From: Myxococcales bacterium
Lineage (GTDB): Bacteria; Myxococcota_A; Polyangia; Nannocystales; Nannocystaceae
Assembly: GCA_020633315.1 (NCBI GenBank)
Contig: JACKDV010000002.1
Coordinates: 62,001 to 126,000, forward strand
Direction: 5' to 3'
Length of the DNA stretch: 64,000 bases
This document shows positions 40,601-46,969 of the stretch, piece after piece. How positions within the stretch are numbered: position 1 is the first letter of the stretch; each line of letters begins with the position of its first letter. A program made the position numbers and the translations under genes. Below the pieces are notes generated by a model that saw nothing but the letters and a program-made list of their open reading frames with translations, did not search any database and was not told the DNA's origin.

Positions 40601-43214
40601 GGGCGAGCGCGGGGTCGTCCTCGGCCGGGGCGCACACCGGGCGCGTGTCGTCGTAGTAGGCGAGCAATTGCTGGGCGAGGCCGCCCGGCTCGTAGAGCAG
40701 CACGCCTCGTCGATCGCCCGGGCCCTTGGCGGCCCGGTGGAAGCGGCCGTCGCGGGCCAGGAACAGCGGGAGCCGAGCGGCGCGGCGCTGCACGGGAGCC
40801 GGGGCGTCGGCGAGCAGGGCGAGCACCGCCCGCAATCGCTGAGGCGTGCCGGGGAAGGAGGTGCTCGCGAGCTCGGCCACCGGTCCCTCGTGCGAGCCGA
40901 GGCGGGCGTGGAGATCCTCCACCAGGTCGCTCACGCTCAGGCACGGCACGCCGAGCCGCTCGATGAACGCGGTCGCGGTGGTGCGCGTGGGATCCTCGGG
41001 GTCGACGGAGGCGTCGTGCTCGGGGTGCACGAAGGCTCGCAGCCCGGCGTAGATCTCTCGCAGGGCCGGCTCGGCGCGCACGATTCCGGGGCCCGGGCGG
41101 TGCAGCCGGTGCTGATCCGAGAGCACCAGGGGCAGCCCCCGGAGCCTCCGCATGGTGCCCAGGTCGACCAGCCGCCGCGGGCCCGCGCCGGCGCGGCGCA
41201 TCACGGCATCGTCGAGCACCTCGTAGGCGGCGGCGAGGCGGGCGGGGGTGGGCTGGCGCACGAAGATGGGGGCGGCGGGGTCGTCGACGGGCGAGCCGTC
41301 GGGACGCTCCGCGAGGCAGCGCTCGAGCTCGTCGACCAGGTCGCCCACCCGCAGTGGTCGGGCCCCCAGGGCGCGGGCCACCTCGATCGCCCGCGGCTCG
41401 AGGCCATGCGCGACCAGGTGGCGCACGCCCTCGTGGGTGTGCACCGGCTCGCCCTCGAACAACGCGGCCAGATCCTCGCTGGCCTCGACCACCTCGGAGG
41501 GACAGCGCAGCGAGCCGCCCTCGCAGGGCACCACCGCCAGGCCGCCGAAGGCAGGGCGCAGCCCGGCCACGATGCGGCGAAAGATCGGCGAGCCGAGCTC
41601 GGCCTGCAGCGGCAGCACGCACAGCAAGCCCTCGGCCACCCGGGCTCGGTGCTCGGGGGGCAGCCCGGCGGTGAGCTGCTCGGCGAGCGCGGCCAGGCCG
41701 GGCGGGACCTTGCTGAGGATCCACTCGTTCCAGCGGGAGTCCTGGGTGATCCGCTCGCGATCCACGGGCACGTCGAAGTGCCCCTGCACGAACATGCGCA
41801 GCCCGCTGTGCTCCTCGGTGGGCAGGTAGCTGTAGACGGTGGGGGTGTCGGGCTCGAGCGGGCGCGGCACGCCGTCCTCGTCCACCCGCAGGCCCACCAT
41901 CACCCGGGTTCGATCGGCGCGGCCTGGTGCCCGTCCGCCGCCGAGGTAGACGTGCTCCGCGTCGTGTACTGCATAGCCTCGGACCCAGCCCTCGGGCTCC
42001 TGCCGGATTCGCGAGATCCCGCGCTCGTCGGGCGGCAGCTCGTGCACCGCGTGGCGGGTGACCCGGCCCGAGGCGTCCTCGAGCTCGAGGTCGATCACGT
42101 CGATCCGCCGCAGCGTGAACAGCACGATGGCGTCGAGGTCGCGGGCCTTGGCGAAGAGCGCGGCCGGGGAGCGCTCGGGATCGTCGGGGTTGCGCAGCGG
42201 GAGCACCAGCACGGTGCCCTCGGCGGGCAGGTCGGCGGGGCGGCTCGACAGGGCCTTGGGGATCGACACGTCGGCGATCTCGAAGCGGTAGACGTCGGAG
42301 TAGATCCGCGGGCGGTCGGTGACCTCGTAGACCGACTTGAAGCCGACCCCGAAGAAGCCGATCTGCTGCTTGCGCTTGGTGGTCTGGCCGATCGAGGTCA
42401 CGCCCACCACGTCGCGGGTGTCGAAGGGCTGGCCGTCGTGCCACACCACGATGCGTCGCGGCGAGAAGCGCAGGCGGAAGCAGCGGGCCCCGGCATCCTC
42501 TGCGTTCTGCAGGAGCTCCACGAGGAAGTGGCCGGGGTCGGTGTAGACCCGCTTGGACAGCAATTCCTCGGCGTTGGCCTGGGAGACCGCCTTGGGGGCC
42601 TGGCCGAGCACCTCGAGGGTGCGGCGAGCGAGCGTGGCGAGGCGCTCCTCCAGAGCCTGGGCGGTGGCGGGGCCGTGGGCCGCGGCTCGCTCGCGCAGGG
42701 TGGCGATGCCGGGGGCCGAGACCTGGGCGAGCTGGTCGATCCCCACCTCGTCGAGGCGACCCTCGGCCAGCGCGGCGGCGCAGCGCTCGGTCAGCGCGCG
42801 CACGTGGTCGTCGCGGGCGTCGGCGAAGTTGTGCTTGAGGGCGCGGTCGATGAGGCACATCACCGACACTCGATCGACGGTGACGCGATCGAGCACGGCG
42901 ATGAGGGTGCTGCGGAGCTGCTCCCCCTGGCGCGGGGCGAAGCTGCCGTCGCCCACCAGGGCTCGCAGCACGCGGTCGACCGCGGTCTCGGGGCGCTCGA
43001 GCAGGAACTCGGCGAAGAAGCGCTGCTCGGAGGGGCTCGCCAGCCACTCCTGCTCGAGCAGCCGCCGCGCCAGCCAGGCCAGGGGCGCGTGGTCCCGCAC
43101 CGTGGCGCAGGTCGTGAGCAGGGCCCGGGGATCCTCGCGTCGCTGCAGCGCCGCCTCGAGCTGCTGGAGCTGCTCGTCGAGGGGGAGCGCGGCGAAGGGC
43201 GAGGGCGAGTCCAT
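34638..43214 (-). CDS. Giant sacsin-like GHKL ATPase with C-terminal transglutaminase-like domain
   Basis: 2,858 residues, no signal peptide, probably cytoplasmic. After about 200 helical residues comes a sacsin/Nov-type HSP90-like ATPase domain: N box ELLQNAEDAG (233-242), HDGQPF (259-264) and glycine loop GFFGVGFKSVYE (286-297), then SYLPTEEHSGLRMFVQGHFD, which resembles sacsin. Residues about 550-1950 carry about thirteen degenerate units with strands such as ALPIWPDTRG, SLPLWPTDRG and GALPIWPTITGG. A Pro/Glu-rich linker (about 2250-2390) leads to a transglutaminase-like domain with Cys2642 in GRGVCYELN and His2678 in DHLFAL; the third triad position appears to be Glu, not Asp. The ATG follows a TAAGAT box by 12 nt. 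The gene stands alone on its strand, 101 bp before uppP. Function unknown; chaperone-like or defence roles are guesses. Confidence 0.9.
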   Translation of the reverse strand: MDSPSPFAALPLDEQLQQLEAALQRREDPRALLTTCATVRDHAPLAWLARRLLEQEWLASPSEQRFFAEFLLERPETAVDRVLRALVGDGSFAPRQGEQLRSTLIAVLDRVTVDRVSVMCLIDRALKHNFADARDDHVRALTERCAAALAEGRLDEVGIDQLAQVSAPGIATLRERAAAHGPATAQALEERLATLARRTLEVLGQAPKAVSQANAEELLSKRVYTDPGHFLVELLQNAEDAGARCFRLRFSPRRIVVWHDGQPFDTRDVVGVTSIGQTTKRKQQIGFFGVGFKSVYEVTDRPRIYSDVYRFEIADVSIPKALSSRPADLPAEGTVLVLPLRNPDDPERSPAALFAKARDLDAIVLFTLRRIDVIDLELEDASGRVTRHAVHELPPDERGISRIRQEPEGWVRGYAVHDAEHVYLGGGRAPGRADRTRVMVGLRVDEDGVPRPLEPDTPTVYSYLPTEEHSGLRMFVQGHFDVPVDRERITQDSRWNEWILSKVPPGLAALAEQLTAGLPPEHRARVAEGLLCVLPLQAELGSPIFRRIVAGLRPAFGGLAVVPCEGGSLRCPSEVVEASEDLAALFEGEPVHTHEGVRHLVAHGLEPRAIEVARALGARPLRVGDLVDELERCLAERPDGSPVDDPAAPIFVRQPTPARLAAAYEVLDDAVMRRAGAGPRRLVDLGTMRRLRGLPLVLSDQHRLHRPGPGIVRAEPALREIYAGLRAFVHPEHDASVDPEDPTRTTATAFIERLGVPCLSVSDLVEDLHARLGSHEGPVAELASTSFPGTPQRLRAVLALLADAPAPVQRRAARLPLFLARDGRFHRAAKGPGDRRGVLLYEPGGLAQQLLAYYDDTRPVCAPAEDDPALALLRNARTPTLSLASLIADLRERVGSIDDQELERLHTLLEAIRDEVPDRARRELAALPIWPDTRGIRRPLRGPEAVRLPGSPAIAELLPAVPFLHPAVLARRHAHEMGGEEIGLDALVGALEPGAEAPLRIEPSAVSVSAVLEVLRAHKDAIHPRLRARLAEVPAFLDDAGRPCRLDALSLAEDEALRSIYADWPQRRFVDPSSLTRLAIAELELDARLTRIDTTTLAADLAGISAQLDGQPLGAEPLPLIRDHEHLRRLLELCAERAASLPRAVVQRLCRASIFPDLHERLGPLGAPRRSPSDSDVHACEPALRSVFAALGVRVLVPWAQQAGAALLETAGHGSLDVVAMVESLEALAPVVAGQRPPPAQTRSTLRAIHEVLLAEAPMLSHRYPPQPREHGPPSSRVLGALPIWPTITGGVVAADVVIDSEPLHALLASGSTAKARLDAVTPDEEAVRALRALAPLVHASSAPAFAAAIVRAAALPGEPLARQPLWLRDPLQIAALCAFIGPEHEPRPLVDATGRLHLHALRRAQPDTVALVEGTALAESLLHPALAGALPHTIELPTLGPAAVVDALVAEQLEPMPVSRHPRLHDEARRRRLYAWLVSHESAVFTDADARARLRSLPLWPTDRGTIRPADQLVVDPDLPRLDVDWTPHPEIPLETLSLLVRHLGIGRPPVEDLVVDHLAPAYRAAAQRGDGPGAARLLEYLARALSTVPADEARGLLSSEGPVLVEGAHERFVPASTLLLAPPELAAAAEAVLGTTHPPPHPRLPPGTFLLLAAVGVPSQPPRPWIADVMRGGVASTAAACGLALIVAHLHRDDPRATVEQLPLRDTAWVLDGNGIARRPGELFAWTADVQALVGDAPGLYPAPEVARALGELGEALGFRSARDVRLPEIVAHVDGSREAGIPLPFRVYQWMERGLSEGWLDGAELRRRLQGRAWVCSDDGEYHPHERVLGVRALEHFGSRRGYWERGRQHCPTLCQLFGIADAVTPAVLMAFLEEIAGEAERRGDQLLLSAEPGLPRMLLRAYAALGVHDEATPARLVLCRECGGDQPGALRLRPPEDPLVLRSDAPALEAMFAAAGRFYAAAPGPLEDRPAIDAYYQHCGIVRLRDAYEIRVDTAGQDLGPAYADGIASLRTTLRGLLATLPRVRLQRTHLRSDSWVYEQRLAPLARTGPIRVRAGLRVDYVLPGVGRARAHATAVYDPRSSSLLVDQQVLADPIAAVTGLAQGLMACIYDGTGEEQLVDIVEILLRLATRERMDAYLDQRFFPTAAEPEVDTGGRLAARVGELFDYGLDRRLVGRFPELRGRPLDRWREPSLFAALPQEQEPAVRSVVARMLAAIERSEARQPLVEALALLLSAASLSDVPAGLLAPESQRHEPELGDELGPRRPASTTAPPRPESATDDGDEADRPSLSELEDRLLELVGRDGHGEPFSGDSSHRIHLPSSLDLGPPGPPSDEGAPEERPSWLGEEPEPEAPPPRESGGFWSRLARRLGLSDELVDAEDPPWARPGANVLEPMPFIGPQLWVRGSRLREMATHRVPMGLLHQPAELPAPYRYVVHTLGVDFEVGSQRWHPRALPSLGGLYQGERSGAMVAFAGTLAPGRSVVPIPLFGDIVRMEVVDADPSLVRPLGRSPGGSAIVEVHGERSVRIRYDVALRRPPVLTEGRAASWPALPPTVPRDRLPRPVREWLERNASAERGAWEQARRVEAFVQRHYLYDLEFRERPEVERAARELRPGEGNHHLELLHASGDAQTLGRGVCYELNTLVVELLRHLGIPAMVANGWMLDEGFADRPDHLFALAVVPSAAGTCLIPLEASTGPRGPVRPLAGAAPPDVSLAPHARPTIADPGGGWSGAVLPGPEREVAVDEHVHTLHRLLRAELDRELAALRRVIRIAEAARGQDVSLSLGDDVTSLRQRAIQLLGDPARLPPMLAVIRGDYDHAPEIPEVVQALARDGLATVQAVPSYRVRPADERGS

Positions 43215-43226
43215 CGCGACGCGTGG

Positions 43227-43232
43227 ATCTTA
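43227..43232 (-). promoter_or_regulatory. Candidate -10 element (TAAGAT) for the giant ATPase gene
   Basis: Minus-strand TAAGAT, 12 nt before the ATG at 43214, giving a leader of about 5 nt. It is 20 bp from the + strand TACCCT box of the small membrane protein gene, making a compact divergent promoter. Confidence 0.45.
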
Positions 43233-43252
43233 CGACGTCCGCCCGCGCGCGT

Positions 43253-43258
43253 TACCCT
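43253..43258 (+). promoter_or_regulatory. -10 element (TACCCT), leaderless-type promoter
   Basis: TACCCT ends 9 nt before GTG 43268. Its presence supports the reality of the tiny gene that follows. Confidence 0.4.
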
Positions 43259-45175
43259 TCATCCGCCGTGGGCTACCTGATCGCCTTCGTCTCGCTCGTC
43301 GCCGTCATCCAGGGGGCGGTCTGGCTCGGCCCCCGGCGCGGCCTGCCCTGGGCCCGGCGTGGCGCCGCCCTGTGCGTGGTGGGGGTGCTCGGTCTGGGCT
43401 TCGGCCTCGTGCTCGTGCTCGTGCCCGGGCTGCTCGCCTGAGTCCGCGGCTGCGTACGCCATGCGGGCGGGTCGCTCCACGCGGCCGCGCTCCCACAGGT
43501 GGGACTCGATCGCCTCCATCAGCCCGCGGGTGCTCCGCTTGTCGAGCGCGCTGACGAAGAACGCCGGATCGCCGCCGGTGAGCGAGGTGACCTGCTCGGT
43601 GCTCGGGAGCTCGACCAGCGCGTCGCACTTGTTGAGCACCACGAAGCGGGGCACCCGGCCCGCGCCGAGCTCCGCGAGCACGGCGTCGACGGTGGCCACC
43701 TGCTGCTCGCGATCGGGGTCGGTCACGTCGACCACGTGCAGGAGCAGGTCGGCGTCGGCGATCTCCTCGAGGGTGGCCGAGAAGGCCTGGCGGAGCGCGG
43801 GCGGCAGGTCGCGGATGAAGCCCACCGTGTCGAGCAGCACGATCTCGCGATCCATGGGGAAGCGAATGCGCCGGACGGTGGGGTCGAGGGTGGCGAAGAG
43901 CTTGTTCTCGGCGTCGACGGTGGCTCCGGTCACCGTGTTGAGCAGGGTGCTCTTGCCCGCGTTGGTGTAGCCCACGATCGCGGCCACCGGGACACGGGAG
44001 CGTCGTCGCTGGGCTCGCTGCTGGTCGCGCTGGCGGCGGAGCTGCTTGAGCCGACGCTCGAGGTCGGCGATGCGATCCTTGGCGCGGCGGCGATCGATCT
44101 CGAGCTTGGTCTCGCCCGGTCCGCGCCCGCCCACGCCGCCCATCAGCCGCGACATCATGGTGCCCTTGCCGACCATCTTGGGCAGCAGGTAGCGGAGCTG
44201 GGCGAGCTCCACCTGCAGCTTGCCGTCGGAGCTGCGGGCGTGGTTGGCGAAGATGTCGAGGATGAGCATCGTGCGATCGATGACCTTGAGGTCGGTCTGA
44301 TCGGCGATGGTCCGGGCCTGGGAGGCGCTCAGCTCGGGATCGCAGATGAGCAGCTCCACGTCCTGCTCGAGCGCGCGCACCAGCACCTCGCGTAGCTTGC
44401 CCGCCCCCATGAAGGTGCGGGGATCGGGCTGGCGGCGGCGCTGCTCGACCAGCTCCACCAGGCCCAGGCCGGCGGTACGGCACAGCTCGCGGAGCTCTGC
44501 CTTGCGGGCCGTCACGTGGGGGCCGCCGTCGTGGACCATCAGCACCATCGCGCGCGTGCCCTGGATCTCGGCGCGGGCACGGGCGGTGGCGGCCTCGAGC
44601 TGGGACTCGAGCGTGCGCAGGAACGGCAGCAGCGGCACCGGGAGGTCGGCCTCCGCTTCCTCGGCGGCGGCGGTGGGCTCCTCGACGGCGCGGGTGAGGA
44701 TGGCGAGCGGGACCCGAGTCCACACACGGGTGTGGAAGGCGTCGAGGACCTCGGGCGGCGGGGGCACGAGCGTGGCGAGGTCGACCGCGATGCCGGCCGG
44801 GCCACGGTGGATGCCCGCGACCAGATCGAGGCGCAGCTTGGCGAGGTCGGCGAGCTCCTCGCGGTCGAGCGGCTCGGGGACGAGGTGGGTGACGATGAGG
44901 CGAATGCCCCGGAGGCGGCCGGCCACGCCGCGGACGCGGGTGAACTCGGGCAGCTCGAGGCTGTGGGCGTCACCGAGGATCACCCGTGAGATCCGTCCGC
45001 GGCGGTCGATGAACAGGCCGATGCGGCGGCCGATCTCGTGGGCGAGGTCGAGCAGGTCTCGCGCGAGCGCGGTGCTCACGATCTGCTCGGGGGGAATCGA
45101 GCGGTCGCCGAGCTTCTGGAGCTGGCGAACGTGGCTCGCCTTGAGGTTGGCGGTGTCGCCGTGGACGCGGGTCAC
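43259..45175 (-). CDS. hflX: Ribosome-associated GTPase HflX
   Basis: GTP- and ribosome-binding protein that splits stalled or stressed ribosomes, 638 residues. The N-terminal HflX domain includes RARAEIQGTRAMVLMVHDGG and KLREVLVRALEQDVELLICD, and the linker has GPGETKLEIDRRR. The G domain has G1 GYTNAGKST, G3 DTVGFIRDLP, and G4 NKCD. It is longer than most HflX: about 170 extra N-terminal residues, also seen in Myxococcota and Chloroflexi forms, and a His/Glu-rich C-terminal tail (GHEHEHEAEAQTEHPHHAQ) that overlaps a small antisense gene. The GTG start overlaps the upstream stop by 4 bp (GTGA). Confidence 0.93.
   Translation of the reverse strand: MTRVHGDTANLKASHVRQLQKLGDRSIPPEQIVSTALARDLLDLAHEIGRRIGLFIDRRGRISRVILGDAHSLELPEFTRVRGVAGRLRGIRLIVTHLVPEPLDREELADLAKLRLDLVAGIHRGPAGIAVDLATLVPPPPEVLDAFHTRVWTRVPLAILTRAVEEPTAAAEEAEADLPVPLLPFLRTLESQLEAATARARAEIQGTRAMVLMVHDGGPHVTARKAELRELCRTAGLGLVELVEQRRRQPDPRTFMGAGKLREVLVRALEQDVELLICDPELSASQARTIADQTDLKVIDRTMLILDIFANHARSSDGKLQVELAQLRYLLPKMVGKGTMMSRLMGGVGGRGPGETKLEIDRRRAKDRIADLERRLKQLRRQRDQQRAQRRRSRVPVAAIVGYTNAGKSTLLNTVTGATVDAENKLFATLDPTVRRIRFPMDREIVLLDTVGFIRDLPPALRQAFSATLEEIADADLLLHVVDVTDPDREQQVATVDAVLAELGAGRVPRFVVLNKCDALVELPSTEQVTSLTGGDPAFFVSALDKRSTRGLMEAIESHLWERGRVERPARMAYAAADSGEQPGHEHEHEAEAQTEHPHHAQGGATPGPGQAAPGAEPDRPLDDGDERDEGDQVAHGG
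43268..43441 (+). CDS. Tiny two-helix membrane protein, antisense to the hflX 3' end
   Basis: 57 residues starting at GTG: two hydrophobic helices (YLIAFVSLVAVIQGAVWLG and ALCVVGVLGLGFGLVLVLVP) joined by a basic loop (PRRGLPWARRG), with no cysteine-rich or catalytic motif. Nearly every codon ends in G or C, more so than the overlapping hflX frame. It lies wholly opposite the last 58 codons of hflX and has its own TACCCT box. It could be a small membrane regulator or simply a conserved inner-membrane peptide. Too short for certainty. Confidence 0.5.
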   Translation: MGYLIAFVSLVAVIQGAVWLGPRRGLPWARRGAALCVVGVLGLGFGLVLVLVPGLLA

Positions 45176-46851
45176 GGAGTGGGCTGTCCGTCGAGCACCC
45201 GCAGCGCGACCGCGAGGGCCTGCTGGGCGCGGTGCTCGTTGCTGCGACGCGACACGAGCTCGGCCTGGGCCTGCTCGAGCTGGCTGCGGAGCTCGGCGAG
45301 CTCGCCCTGCAGCTCGCTGTGCTGGGTCTCTGCCTCGCGTGCGGTCTGCTCGGACTCTTCCTTGAGCTGGTCGAGCTCCCCGCGGAGGCGGTCGAGCTCC
45401 GAGCGGTGCTGGGTCTCCTCGAACTCGAGCTCGGCCTGGTGCTCCTTGGCCTGGGCCTGGAGGGCGGCCTGCTTGTCGGCGGCAGCGGCCTCCTGGGTGT
45501 TGGCGAGCGCCTGCGCGGACTCCTGCCTGGCCAGCTCCTGGGCCTCGGTGGCGGCTGCGAGCTGGTCCTCGAGGGTGTCGACCTGGTCGCGGAGCTGCGC
45601 GGCGCCGCTCTGCTCGGTCTGCAGCGCGGCCTCGAGCTCCACGCTGCGGGCCTGCGCCGCCTCGAGCAGCTGCTTGGTCTCCTCGAGCTCCTGGCGCGTG
45701 GTGGCCAGCTCGGCCTCGGCCGACTCGAGCTCGTGATGGAGGGCCGAGATCTTCTCTTGGGTCTCACCGCTTTGGTTGCGGGCCTCGGCGAGCTGCGCCT
45801 CGAGGTCCTTGACCTTCTTCTGGGTGCCCTCGAGCCGGAGCTTGAGGCCCTCCTCGCGCTTGAGCGCGGTGCCCTTGTCGCGATTGGCGGCCTCCGCCTG
45901 CTCCTGCGAGGTGATCACCTTCTCCTCGGCGTGGAGCAGCTTCTCCTCGAGCTCGCTGATCTGCGCCTGGAGCTCGCGGTTCTTGTGCTTGGCATCGAGG
46001 ACGCCGCGCTCGTGGTTCTCGAGTTCGTCCTTGAGGGCCAGGATCTCGCGTTTCTTGGCGTTGAGCTGGCTCTTGAGCTGGATGACCTCGCGCTGGGCCT
46101 TGAACTCGCTGGAGCCGCTCGCGCTCGCGGAGGGCTCTGGCTCTGGCTCCGGCTCTGGCTCGGGGGCAGCCTCGATGACGGGCTCGGGCTCGGGCTCCGG
46201 CTCCGGCTCGTGTTCTGGCTCTGGCTCGACGATGGGCTCTGGCTCTGGCTCCAGCGCCGAATCCGGCTCGTCGAGCAGGCCGTCGAATGCGGCCTCCATC
46301 TCGTTGACGATGTCCTCGCCCTTGTCCGAGGAGTCCTCCATCTCGGCGAACTCGTCCTCGAACTCCGACATCTCGAGCCCCGCGCTCTGGCCGGGATCGT
46401 CGGCGACGTCGTCGATGCTGACCTCGAGGCTCTCTCCGGGATCGGGCTCTGGCTCGGCGACGGCGGTGGGGTCGGGCTCGGGCAGCGGGATGAGCCCCCC
46501 CACCGAGGCGACCAGCTCGTCGGCGTCGAACGGGAGCTTGAGGTAGTCGTCGGCGTGGGTCTTGAGGTTGCGGTGCTGATCGAAGACGTCGGTGGAGACG
46601 TCGGACGCGTACATCACCAGCGGGATGTACTTGGTCTCGTCACTGCGCCGCAGCTTGTTGCAGACCGAGAAGCCCGAGACGTTGGGGAGCTCGACCCGCA
46701 AGAAGATGATGTCGGGGGTTGCCGTCTTGGCGAGGCTCATCGCCTCCGAGGCATCCTGTGTCGCGGTGAAATCGAAGCCGTAGGGGGTCAGCGCGCCTCG
46801 AATGCTCGCGTTGGCGGCTTCGTCGGCATCGATGATCAGCGCAGAAAACAC
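45172..46851 (-). CDS. FrzS/AglZ-like pseudo-receiver coiled-coil protein
   Basis: 559 residues. Residues 1-125 are a CheY-like receiver (FSALIIDADEAA, LPNVSGFSVCNKL, ADDYLKLPFDADEL). The phospho-acceptor aspartate is replaced by Arg52 (IIFLRVEL), so it cannot be phosphorylated in the normal way, as in FrzS of M. xanthus. An acidic part follows, then a Pro-Glu tract (EPEPEPEPEPVIEAAPEPE), then about 300 residues of uninterrupted coiled coil. This is the layout of FrzS and AglZ, which sit at cell poles and control social or adventurous motility. It is coupled to hflX by a GTGA overlap. The GTG start follows a TAGTCT box by 6 nt. Which of the two it matches cannot be told here. Confidence 0.85.
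   Translation of the reverse strand: MFSALIIDADEAANASIRGALTPYGFDFTATQDASEAMSLAKTATPDIIFLRVELPNVSGFSVCNKLRRSDETKYIPLVMYASDVSTDVFDQHRNLKTHADDYLKLPFDADELVASVGGLIPLPEPDPTAVAEPEPDPGESLEVSIDDVADDPGQSAGLEMSEFEDEFAEMEDSSDKGEDIVNEMEAAFDGLLDEPDSALEPEPEPIVEPEPEHEPEPEPEPEPVIEAAPEPEPEPEPEPSASASGSSEFKAQREVIQLKSQLNAKKREILALKDELENHERGVLDAKHKNRELQAQISELEEKLLHAEEKVITSQEQAEAANRDKGTALKREEGLKLRLEGTQKKVKDLEAQLAEARNQSGETQEKISALHHELESAEAELATTRQELEETKQLLEAAQARSVELEAALQTEQSGAAQLRDQVDTLEDQLAAATEAQELARQESAQALANTQEAAAADKQAALQAQAKEHQAELEFEETQHRSELDRLRGELDQLKEESEQTAREAETQHSELQGELAELRSQLEQAQAELVSRRSNEHRAQQALAVALRVLDGQPTP
46130..46258 (-). repeat. Degenerate 6-bp repeat tract encoding (Glu-Pro)n
   Basis: Runs of a GGCTCN-type hexamer on the plus strand (GAGCCN-type on the coding strand) encode a tract of Glu-Pro pairs between the receiver and the coiled coil. 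The unit is a multiple of three, so copy variation would change linker length without frameshift. Confidence 0.75.
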
Positions 46852-46857
46852 GGGGGG

Positions 46858-46863
46858 AGACTA
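46858..46863 (-). promoter_or_regulatory. -10 element (TAGTCT), leaderless-type promoter
   Basis: Minus-strand TAGTCT ends 6 nt before the GTG at 46851. A GAGAC-TATC-GTCTC hairpin sequence (46858-46871) overlaps it and could act as an operator. Confidence 0.4.
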
Positions 46864-46969
46864 TCGTCTCATCCCCGAGGAGACCAGCCCCGCGACGACC
46901 CCCGGGCGGGCCCTGCCCTGGCGGGCCGCGGGCCGCCTCGGGGCCAAGGGGGCGGTCCCGGTCCGGCGC

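Noticed and set aside
36355..43047. 2,230-codon open frame overlapping the giant ATPase gene on the same strand
   Set aside because: A frame shadow of the real gene caused by high GC; Arg/Pro/Ala-rich with no domains.
36987..43280. Long plus-strand open frames (36987-40547 and 40668-43280) antisense to the giant gene
   Set aside because: Antisense shadows rich in Gly, Ala, Arg, Val and His, without motifs or start signals.
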